From: an uncultured Prochlorococcus sp.
GTDB taxonomy: Bacteria > Cyanobacteriota > Cyanobacteriia > PCC-6307 > Cyanobiaceae
Assembly: GCA_902536555.1 (NCBI GenBank)
Contig: CACAXR010000001.1
Coordinates: 124,001 to 188,000, forward strand
Reading direction: 5' to 3'
Length of the DNA stretch: 64,000 nucleotides
Below, in pieces: positions 41,833 to 48,111 of the stretch (positions are counted from its first letter, which is position 1; each line of letters starts with the position of its first letter). Made by a program: the position numbers and the translations under genes. A model generated the notes under the pieces. The model worked only from the letters and a program-made list of their open reading frames with translations. It did not search any database and was not told where the DNA came from.

Positions 41833-42198
41833 ATGTCATTATTAAATAAATTCTCGATTAAAGATATCATTCTCTCAAGCAAAGAGGCATATCAAAAGGA
41901 ACTCAAGAACAACGGTGTGGGTTCACAAATAGGAAGGTCATTATTTAATAAATTCTCGATTAAAGATATCATTCTCTCAAGCAAAGAGGCATATCAAAAA
42001 GAACTCAAGAACAACGGTGTGGGTTCACAAATAGGTAAGTCATTATTTAATAAATTCTCGATTAAAGATATCATTCTCTCAAGCAAAGAGGCATATCAAA
42101 AAGAACTCAAGAACAACGGTGTGGGTTCACAAATAGGAAGGTCATTATTTAATAAATTCTCGATTAAAGATTTTTCCTTCAATATTTCCAACAGATAA
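41833..42198 (+). CDS. Protein of three near-identical 34-aa tandem repeats
   Basis: 121 aa: the unit begins SLFNKFSIKDIILSSKEAYQ and ends KELKNNGVGSQIG(R/K). Three full copies plus a partial fourth (SLFNKFSIKD) and a short tail. Because the copies are also nearly identical in DNA, including third positions, the array expanded recently and probably changes copy number. The unit is a charged helix plus a Gly turn. Function unknown. Confidence 0.7.
   Translation: MSLLNKFSIKDIILSSKEAYQKELKNNGVGSQIGRSLFNKFSIKDIILSSKEAYQKELKNNGVGSQIGKSLFNKFSIKDIILSSKEAYQKELKNNGVGSQIGRSLFNKFSIKDFSFNISNR
41836..42180 (+). repeat. 102-bp tandem repeat array, 3.3 copies
   Basis: Units start at 41836, 41938 and 42040, with a partial unit from 42142. 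Only isolated substitutions separate them. In-frame unit length (34 codons) keeps the ORF open at any copy number. Not CRISPR-like: there are no spacers. Confidence 0.85.
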
Positions 42199-42248
42199 GC
42201 GTAATTTATAAAGGGGTACCGTCATGATATATAGAGGAAAGGGGTACA

Positions 42249-42391
42249 CTTTCCTAAATAGAAACTTTGATGGATAATAAATTCATATTCAAAGAAGTTA
42301 CCCAAACTTTACTCAAACCCTATATATTCGCCGAGATCCTATGGTACAACAGGAACCTAGCTACTGGCTAATGAAAAGTGAGCGCGTCTAG
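42249..42391 (+). other. Module junction 2/3: promoter-like block, direct repeats, EVE 5' fragment 3
   Basis: Block P (CTTTCCTAAATAG, TTTGATGGATAATAAA), repeats TACCCAAACTT/TACTCAAACCC at 42299-42320, then ATG 42341 encoding MVQQEPSYWLMKSERV and a stop. Core TACTGGCTAATGAAAAGTGA starts at 42362. The divergent N-terminus (MVQQEPS) shows that the element supplies its own first codons. Confidence 0.7.
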
Positions 42392-42424
42392 CTATTACTG
42401 GGATCTCAAGGAATCGTAATTTTC

Positions 42425-42446
42425 TATTCACACTTTATTCACACTT
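42425..42446 (+). repeat. Tandem 11-bp direct repeat, module 3 left
   Basis: Two perfect copies of TATTCACACTT. The same unit (second copy TATTCAAACCT) recurs at 43706-43727 at the right end of module 3. Confidence 0.65.
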
Positions 42447-42557
42447 TTTATTAATTAAAACTCCATCAAGAAAAGCCTAAAAAGTTAAATCTGGTACTGA
42501 CAAATATTTAAAAAATAAATACTATATATCTAAATAATTATCTAGGAATTTAAATTC

Positions 42558-42986
42558 ATGATTAAGAATTTATTCATAGCAATAGCTTTTGCTTTGATGC
42601 TCATCAACCCAAATATTTCTATAGCTGCCGAATCGCCTGTAGATGTACAAGAAGTCTTTGTAGGTTCTGAAACTATGGATGGTGATGCTCTTAAATATCC
42701 AAAAGGAAAAGCAGAAATAAGATTACAAAGAGTCGAATTAGCTGAGGGAGGGATAGTCCCGCTTCACTCTCATCCAATTCCATTATTAGGTAATGTTGAG
42801 CAAGGTACAATTGTTGTAAAAAGACAAGGTATGGAAGATCTTACCTATACAGCAGGGGATACATTTATAGTTGGTCCAAAGACACCAAAACATACAATGG
42901 GTAATGCAAAAACCGATAATGCAATAGTTTGGTTCGCAGCTATTGGAGCAAAAGATGTCCCAATTCTAATCCCTGCAGAAGGATAA
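42558..42986 (+). CDS. Exported cupin-domain protein
   Basis: 142 aa with a clear signal peptide (MIKNLFIAIAFALMLINPN, predicted cleavage after SIAA). The mature part is one cupin: VPLHSHPIPLLGNVEQGTI holds the two His and the glutamate-region of motif 1, and GPKTPKHTMGNA gives the last His. A periplasmic metal-dependent cupin is likely; substrate unknown. First gene of module 3. Confidence 0.8.
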   Translation: MIKNLFIAIAFALMLINPNISIAAESPVDVQEVFVGSETMDGDALKYPKGKAEIRLQRVELAEGGIVPLHSHPIPLLGNVEQGTIVVKRQGMEDLTYTAGDTFIVGPKTPKHTMGNAKTDNAIVWFAAIGAKDVPILIPAEG

Positions 42987-43014
42987 ATTTTATCCATAAA
43001 TCAATTATTTTTGA

Positions 43015-43049
43015 TTGACAGTCGATCTAACTTCAAAGTCAATAAAGTA
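43015..43049 (+). promoter_or_regulatory. Shared leader element, copy L5 (hairpin lost)
   Basis: TTGACA, GTCGATCTAA then CTTCAAAGTCAATAAAGTA to the ATG at 43050. The TTGACAGTCGATCTAA part is intact but the hairpin and T-run are missing, which shows that the two halves of the element are separable. Confidence 0.55.
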
Positions 43050-43196
43050 ATGGCAATTTCACACTATAGAAAGCAAAAGATAATGCTATTAGCAAGACTC
43101 AATCTTGGTTTAGCTAGTGAAGATAAAGAAGAAATTGATCTTTATAATCACTATCAAAAAAATATTTATTCAGAACAAAATCACCAGCAGCAATAA
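43050..43196 (+). CDS. Small soluble protein, 48 aa
   Basis: MAISHYRKQKIMLLARLNLG then SEDKEEIDLYNHYQKNIYSE and a polar end. Start at ATG 43050 rather than an upstream in-frame codon inside the leader. Function unknown. Confidence 0.55.
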   Translation: MAISHYRKQKIMLLARLNLGLASEDKEEIDLYNHYQKNIYSEQNHQQQ

Positions 43197-43208
43197 AAAA
43201 ATATCTTA

Positions 43209-43250
43209 TTGACAGTCGATCTAAAATAAGGGGCATTAGCTCCTTTTTTA
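43209..43250 (+). promoter_or_regulatory. Shared hairpin leader element, copy L6
   Basis: TTGACA, GTCGATCTAAA, then AAGGGGC-ATTA-GCTCCTT (one G-U pair) and TTTA to the ATG at 43251. The hairpin has a different sequence from L3/L4 but the same position and pairing. Confidence 0.65.
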
Positions 43251-43634
43251 ATGTCAAATACTAAAGCCATAGAAGATTTAATTAATGGTTATGCAACCAG
43301 TGAAGATTCTTCTTTTCTAATACCAAACGTAACTGAGGATTTTTTAGCTGTAAGACCAAGTGGAAATCCAATATCTGCTAAGGGATTAGTGGGAATGTTT
43401 GATAGTAAAGACTTAGTTGCAGAATCATCAGAACTAATCAAAACCCACAAAATTGAAATTTACGGTGAAATAGCTTACGCAGTTTTCACTTTAAATGAAA
43501 TCTTCAGTTATAAAGGAAATCAAAATAAAGATCTTTCAACTTACACGTGTATTTTTAAAAATGTAAATGGTACTTGGAAATATTCTTGGATGCAAAGATC
43601 ACAAGGAACTACTGATATGAAAACTTGGGAATAA
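43251..43634 (+). CDS. NTF2-like protein (probably DUF3804), second paralogue
   Basis: 127 aa, homologous along its length to 24105-24491 (shared VRPSGNPISAKG, FTLNEIFSYKG, WMQRSQGTTD). Both paralogues sit directly behind an L-type leader, so the leader and gene probably moved together. Activity unknown. Confidence 0.7.
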   Translation: MSNTKAIEDLINGYATSEDSSFLIPNVTEDFLAVRPSGNPISAKGLVGMFDSKDLVAESSELIKTHKIEIYGEIAYAVFTLNEIFSYKGNQNKDLSTYTCIFKNVNGTWKYSWMQRSQGTTDMKTWE

Positions 43635-43655
43635 TTGAAACGCTTACTACTTTCT

Positions 43656-43806
43656 CTTTCCTAAATAGGAACTTTGATGGATAATAAATTTATATTGAAA
43701 GAAGTTATTCACACTTTATTCAAACCTATATTTTCGCCGAGATCCCATGGTACAACAGGAACCTAGCTACTGGCTAATGAAGTGGGTACTTGATGCTAAA
43801 AACTAA
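43656..43806 (+). other. Module junction 3/4: promoter-like block, direct repeats, EVE 5' fragment 4
   Basis: Block P (CTTTCCTAAATAG, TTTGATGGATAATAAA), repeats TATTCACACTT/TATTCAAACCT at 43706-43727, then ATG 43747 encoding MVQQEPSYWLMK followed by WVLDAKN and stop. The core is cut after TGGCTAATGA, and the module 4 left end (arm repeats) is missing, so a deletion has removed it. Confidence 0.65.
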
Positions 43807-44522
43807 AGCCTTCCAAATCCCTTAATTCTTTTTTCTGTTTTATATCCTGCTTGTACGAATTGAGTATTATCAGTCCCGACATCATAAAGAGTATAATTTT
43901 TTCCTGCCCCAATACCAATAACAGCTTTTTGAGGAACTTTCTGCTCTTTCTTACGATTTCCATTTAAATCTTCTACTTCAGAATTAACAATCCCCTCTGT
44001 CAATTCCAAGTGAAACTGTTGTTTACTTCTTGCAGTAAATAATCTGTTTACCTGAAGACGTGTAAGTCTATCAAGGAGTGTCAGTGGCGGCGTATCTAGT
44101 GTTAAATTTTCGCCAACATCTTTTGAGCTTCCGTGAATCAAACCACAATCAAGTTCAACAAATCCAAATTGAAGTGCTGCTATCCAATCAAGAAATGATT
44201 TGTCTACAGCATTCGTAAGAGACTTAACTACTTCTTCACCCTTATTTATTCTCAAAGCTTCAGCTCTTTGATCACCACGGTAACCACTTTCCAAGAGGAT
44301 TTGTTCTTCCCACCAACCATATATGCACCATGGTTGTAAATCATTACTTTTTGGATTAATTAACCTATGGAGAAGCCTATTACAGTTTTTTTCAGGACCT
44401 ATCATATCCCCCAAAACAAAAAGAGTTATATTACCAGGAGTTTTTTTTAAGTCTTTTTGAATAAGTTCATAAGTATCTAGATCCCCTTTAAGACCACTTA
44501 CGAGTGCCCAGCGTTCTATCAT
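43803..44522 (-). CDS. Metallophosphoesterase-like protein
   Basis: 239 aa. Calcineurin-like features are partly visible: LFVLGDMIGP (the GD motif) and GLIHGSS (the GHG-like motif), but the N-terminal D-x-H is replaced by SGLKGD, so catalysis may be altered. The start overlaps the upstream phosphoesterase by 4 bp. Third gene of a three-gene unit. Confidence 0.65.
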   Translation of the reverse strand: MIERWALVSGLKGDLDTYELIQKDLKKTPGNITLFVLGDMIGPEKNCNRLLHRLINPKSNDLQPWCIYGWWEEQILLESGYRGDQRAEALRINKGEEVVKSLTNAVDKSFLDWIAALQFGFVELDCGLIHGSSKDVGENLTLDTPPLTLLDRLTRLQVNRLFTARSKQQFHLELTEGIVNSEVEDLNGNRKKEQKVPQKAVIGIGAGKNYTLYDVGTDNTQFVQAGYKTEKRIKGFGRL

Positions 44523-45334
44523 CTTTCACAAACATGAGATGCATCTTCAGCTTGTTCTGCAAATTCGAATCCATTTTTTAAACGCCATGCAAAAATCGGA
44601 GGAAGACCGGCATCTATTATTGCTTTACAAGTAAGTTCAATATCATATTCCACTTCTCTAATTTTTACTTCATTAGTGACATCGTTATAAACAACATAAG
44701 TAGCTTTAGTTCCTCCATGTCTTGGCTCTCCAACTGAACCTGCATTTACTATTCTTCGCATCGGCAATTGAATTTCTTTTTCTTGAGTATCTTTGGGAAC
44801 AGCATTTTTGATCTTTACAGCAATTGAACCATCTGCTAATTCGCGAATATAAGGTTGGTGAGTATGACCACAAAATAGAATCTCTGCTCTGGCATTTTCA
44901 ACTCTCTCAAGAGCTGCGAATGCATCCATATCGGGTAGAAGATATTCATGTTGACTATTAGGACTACCATGAACAAAAAGACACTTATCTTTACGTATTG
45001 AGTAGGGTAGATTAGCTAGATAATACTTATTTTCTGTAGTTAATTTATCTGTAGTCCATTGATGAGCAAAATGACCTCTTTTTTCAGCAAGCTGAGAAGG
45101 ATAACTACAATCGCAAGCATCTAATCCATCAACAACATCTTCGTCCCAACATCCCTGACAAGTAGGAATTTCTTTATCTCTTATTAACTCAATAACCTCA
45201 TTAGGTTGAGGACCATAACCCACTAGATCTCCAAGACAGGTAATATTTGTAATTCCTTGGAGTTCAATATCTTTTAAGACAGCCTCTACTGCAGGTAGAT
45301 TTGCATGTAAACATGAGATGACAGCTTGATTCAT
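44519..45334 (-). CDS. Metallophosphoesterase (YfcE/MPP-like)
   Basis: 271 aa with VISCLHANLPAVEAVL, CLGDLVGYGP, LFVHGSP and LFCGHTHQPY: the D/S-x-H, GD, GH and GHTH motifs of calcineurin-like phosphoesterases (the first Asp is Ser here). Cytosolic, hydrolysing phosphomono- or diesters. It is translated together with the downstream paralogue. Confidence 0.85.
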   Translation of the reverse strand: MNQAVISCLHANLPAVEAVLKDIELQGITNITCLGDLVGYGPQPNEVIELIRDKEIPTCQGCWDEDVVDGLDACDCSYPSQLAEKRGHFAHQWTTDKLTTENKYYLANLPYSIRKDKCLFVHGSPNSQHEYLLPDMDAFAALERVENARAEILFCGHTHQPYIRELADGSIAVKIKNAVPKDTQEKEIQLPMRRIVNAGSVGEPRHGGTKATYVVYNDVTNEVKIREVEYDIELTCKAIIDAGLPPIFAWRLKNGFEFAEQAEDASHVCER

Positions 45335-45341
45335 TTTTTAG

Positions 45342-46124
45342 TTAACGGCGAGCAGTTTGTAATTGTGAATTTCTAAGTGAAGTTTGATGATGATCTAGTA
45401 CAGCATCATTAAGAAGGCAATTATGAATCGTTGCTTTTATTGACTCGAAGTTTAAATTTTTCCCTTGTATAACAATTTCAGAACATCTTTCTGGTCTTCC
45501 ATTAAGAGGGGCAACTTGGTTTAATGTTTGATATTGAGATCCTTGCTGACTGACTATCCAATTAAACAAGATGTAACGCCCATCAGGTAAGTTCATTAAT
45601 GCTTTTGCTCTATATACATCCCCATAAGCACCATTAACTAATTCAAACCAAAAAGTATTCAAGCTTGCAGGATCCCAAATATGCTTTTGAAGATCAAGGC
45701 TTATTGATTCAATTTCTCTAAAATCTAAAGTATCTTTAATTGATAATTCTGGATCTCTACCAAAATGAAGATATCTATTTGGCTGGAGATTATATTTTTC
45801 AAGTTCATTAATAATTCTCAGATCAACTCCATTAATACCCTGAGATTTAGGTGTAAAAAATTGTGGAAATTCAATAATAATTAAAATGTTTTCTTTATCT
45901 TTCTCTGATATTGAGTTTGAAATAGATAAGTCTAATAAGTTAGGAATTTGATCTTTCAAAAAAGCAAAATCAATTTTTGAATTTATTGCTTGCTCTAAAT
46001 TAATTTCAGAATATCCTCCTAGACGTAAGTAACCACAATTACCAGAATAATTCTTAAAAGTATTTAGTATCCAATTTGTCTTACCGCATCCTGGCGAACC
46101 TGATATTAAACAGACTTGACTCAT
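45342..46124 (-). CDS. CobW/COG0523-like P-loop GTPase
   Basis: 260 aa. Walker A SGSPGCGKT at the N-terminus, a Walker-B-like IIIEFPQFF and a C-terminal CobW-C-like domain ending in LLNDAVLDHHQ. The conserved CxCC metal motif of metallochaperone COG0523 proteins is not evident, so this is a divergent member. It leads the operon with two phosphoesterases behind a Fur/Zur-like box, suggesting metal-limitation cargo. Confidence 0.75.
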   Translation of the reverse strand: MSQVCLISGSPGCGKTNWILNTFKNYSGNCGYLRLGGYSEINLEQAINSKIDFAFLKDQIPNLLDLSISNSISEKDKENILIIIEFPQFFTPKSQGINGVDLRIINELEKYNLQPNRYLHFGRDPELSIKDTLDFREIESISLDLQKHIWDPASLNTFWFELVNGAYGDVYRAKALMNLPDGRYILFNWIVSQQGSQYQTLNQVAPLNGRPERCSEIVIQGKNLNFESIKATIHNCLLNDAVLDHHQTSLRNSQLQTARR

Positions 46125-46162
46125 AAAAAAATACTACCTAATGTATAAAATTTACACCAATA

Positions 46163-46177
46163 TGAAAATGAAAATCA
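46163..46177 (-). promoter_or_regulatory. Fur/Zur-like box upstream of the CobW-like operon
   Basis: The 15-mer TGAAAATGAAAATCA matches 11 of 14 informative positions of the 7-1-7 palindrome TGATAAT-N-ATTATCA. It lies 39-53 bp from the ATG, in the -35 region of a TATACA -10-like sequence. Position fits a repressor site. Fur and Zur cannot be distinguished by sequence alone. Confidence 0.5.
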
Positions 46178-46267
46178 TTTCTGTTTTCGATTTTAAATAT
46201 TTATTTTTTGATTTAAGTGATAAAAACATTAATATTTAGAGAATTAATTACTCCATACCAACCATCA

Positions 46268-46349
46268 CTTTCCTAAATAGATAATTTGATGGATAATTAA
46301 CCTAGATTTGAACGTTTTTAATATTCTGTTCACACACCGTTCACACATT
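46268..46349 (+). other. Right edge of island: promoter-like block and direct repeats before EVE
   Basis: Block P (CTTTCCTAAATAG, TTTGATGGATAATTAA) is followed by GTTCACACACC/GTTCACACATT (46328-46349), a fourth variant of the tandem 11-bp repeat. These are the right-end sequences of module 4. The GATAAT inside block P could serve as -10 for the EVE gene. Confidence 0.6.
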
Positions 46350-46373
46350 GTAATTTTCTTCTAAATTATTGAT

Positions 46374-46832
46374 ATGACTGAAATAAACTACTGGCTAATG
46401 AAAAGTGAGCCTGATGCATACAGCATAGATTCTTTAAAAAATGATGGAGTTACTTTATGGGATGGCATAAGAAATTATCAGGCTCGGAATTTCATGAGAA
46501 ATATGGAAAAAGGAGATATAGTTTTTTTCTATCATTCAAACTGTAAACCTCCAGGTATTGTTGGACTTATGGAAGTTGTAGATCTAAATATTGTTGATCC
46601 AACTCAGTTTGACAAAAATTCAAAGTATTATGATCCAAAGTCTAACCCTGATAATCCTAAATGGGATTGCGTAAAAGTAAAATACATAGCTAATTCAAAA
46701 AAAATACTAAGTTTGCCTGAATTAAAAATTTTATTTAGTGAGGATGAGTTATTAGTTGTAAAAAAAGGAAATAGGTTATCTATACTACCTGTCAGAAGTG
46801 ATATTGCAAAACTACTACTAGAAAAAATATAA
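46374..46832 (+). CDS. EVE-domain protein, intact copy
   Basis: 152 aa with the full EVE/PUA-like fold: NYWLMKSEPDAYSIDSLK, LWDGIRNYQARNFMR and GDIVFFYHSN. EVE proteins bind modified bases in DNA or RNA (Thy28-type). The first 13 codons occur in four truncated copies to the left, making this gene's 5' end the apparent attachment site of the island. Its promoter is now supplied by the element. Confidence 0.9.
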   Translation: MTEINYWLMKSEPDAYSIDSLKNDGVTLWDGIRNYQARNFMRNMEKGDIVFFYHSNCKPPGIVGLMEVVDLNIVDPTQFDKNSKYYDPKSNPDNPKWDCVKVKYIANSKKILSLPELKILFSEDELLVVKKGNRLSILPVRSDIAKLLLEKI

Positions 46833-46839
46833 AAATTCT

Positions 46840-47139
46840 TTAGTCCTTAAAATTCATTGAAAACATATTCCCTATATAAAGTCTGGTCAAGTCCCTGTTT
46901 TGAAATCCTTTTTGCATCAAAAATCCTGCAATAGCGGCTTGAAGTATTCTATATTGATCCCAATTAGGATGGTCCTCAACAAATTCGTTCATAGCCTTTT
47001 GAAGATTTTCTTGAAGTTCGCACTTGAAACTAATTACTTCATCTTTCTGATTTAAAACTATTTGTTTGACATCGTAATTTAACTCTTGCATATCAAAAAA
47101 TTTATTGAAATTGAAATCTACAAAACTAGTTTTCTCCAA
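46840..47139 (-). CDS. DUF2811 family protein
   Basis: 99 aa. The core DEVISFKCELQENLQKAMNE with HPNWDQYRILQAAIAGFL and RLYIGNMF is the family pattern. The first ~30 residues are non-conserved, and ATG 47091 is an alternative start. Function unknown; family restricted to cyanobacteria. Confidence 0.8.
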   Translation of the reverse strand: MEKTSFVDFNFNKFFDMQELNYDVKQIVLNQKDEVISFKCELQENLQKAMNEFVEDHPNWDQYRILQAAIAGFLMQKGFQNRDLTRLYIGNMFSMNFKD

Positions 47140-47286
47140 AATGACAAAATCGTCAACAAGTATTAATTAGCATCAGTCTCAGGCAATAGAATAATAAGAA
47201 TTCAGTATTGAAAGGGAGAGTCATAGAAACTATTTTTTCAAGAAATAGATCTTTCTTAAATATAAAGATTTATATATAATCAAAAG

Positions 47287-47339
47287 TTTTCCACAAACTT
47301 TAGTTTATTAGTTATTTCTAAAAAATAAGCTGTGGAAAA
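47287..47339. promoter_or_regulatory. Inverted pair of DnaA-box-like sequences
   Basis: TTTTCCACA (47287-47295) and its inverse TGTGGAAAA (47331-47339) flank an AT-rich 35-bp core; a partial third site TTGTGAAAA follows. TTTTCCACA is the cyanobacterial DnaA-box form. It could be a DnaA-controlled promoter for the DUF2811 gene or a minor DnaA-titration site. Confidence 0.45.
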
Positions 47340-47402
47340 ATTGTGAAAAAAATCCCACCCCCCGGGGAAATATTTTCCAAAATTTCCAATTTTTTTTATC
47401 TT

Positions 47403-47774
47403 TTAATCCATTGATTCCCACATTTTTTTTATTTCATAAAATAAAGTTTGTGCAATTGGTATAGGCCAATACATTTCAAAAGATCTAGTTGATTCTTGAC
47501 TTTCAAACACAAACCTCAAGTCCCATTCATTCTTGTTCCCCTCTAACTCTATATACCAAGGTAGTTGCTCTATTTCTAAAGTAATCGACTCCTCATCCAT
47601 TAATTGATTTTTGACATTCGATAATTGTTCATTAAGTCTTAGGATTAAAATATAGAGTGAATAAAATTCGCTTTTTTTTAATTCAATCGACCAATTATCA
47701 ACACCAATCAAGAAACAATATTTGCCTTTTTTAAAATCTCTTAATAGTCTCCATCTTTTTTGATCCTTTACCAA
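47403..47774 (-). CDS. DUF1818 family protein
   Basis: 123 aa with the pattern RRWRLLRDFKKGKYCFLIGV, LEIEQLPWYIELEG and W-I-P-I-A. Conserved in cyanobacteria and adjacent to rpoZ, whose stop is 3 bp away, so the two are an operon. Function unknown. Confidence 0.8.
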   Translation of the reverse strand: MVKDQKRWRLLRDFKKGKYCFLIGVDNWSIELKKSEFYSLYILILRLNEQLSNVKNQLMDEESITLEIEQLPWYIELEGNKNEWDLRFVFESQESTRSFEMYWPIPIAQTLFYEIKKMWESMD

Positions 47775-47776
47775 AA

Positions 47777-48013
47777 TTAACCAGGAAGTAAATCTGGTTG
47801 GTCTTGTTCATCACTTAATTCAATAATTGACCTTTGAACAGGTTTAATAGTTGACTCCTCTAAAAGACCATCAAAATCATCAAAACGCCTTTGTTTAGCT
47901 CTGAAAGCGATTCTTACTGTTGTTAGATATCTATTCGTTGATTTTCTTATTAAACTCTCTCCTCTTTTGGCGAGATCATTAGAATCAAGGCCAGAATTAT
48001 TTGATATGTTCAT
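47777..48013 (-). CDS. rpoZ: RNA polymerase omega subunit
   Basis: 78 aa: [20 protein letters not shown] then [16 protein letters not shown], the cyanobacterial omega pattern. Omega aids assembly of core RNA polymerase and, in cyanobacteria, primary sigma factor recruitment. It is followed directly by DUF1818. Confidence 0.9.
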   Translation of the reverse strand: MNISNNSGLDSNDLAKRGESLIRKSTNRYLTTVRIAFRAKQRRFDDFDGLLEESTIKPVQRSIIELSDEQDQPDLLPG

Positions 48014-48111
48014 GAATTTTTTTTACTATAAGTTTATCTTACAATTTATTGGTGCGGTTCAAAACATAAATTACAAAACTCACTTAATTGATTAATAGTA
48101 AAAATTCTATA

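Larger units (their letters stand above)
42199..42557. other. 359-bp region: module junction 2/3 and promoter of the cupin gene
   Basis: Mostly occupied by block P (from 42249), direct repeats, EVE fragment 3 (42341-42391) and the module 3 left repeats (42425-42446). The rest is AT-rich upstream sequence of the cupin gene. Confidence 0.6.

Noticed and set aside
41836-42180. CRISPR array
   Set aside because: The 102-bp units are contiguous with no spacers and lie inside an open reading frame.
47287-47339. Chromosomal replication origin
   Set aside because: Only two full DnaA-like boxes, no AT-rich unwinding element of usual size and none of the usual origin-linked genes nearby.
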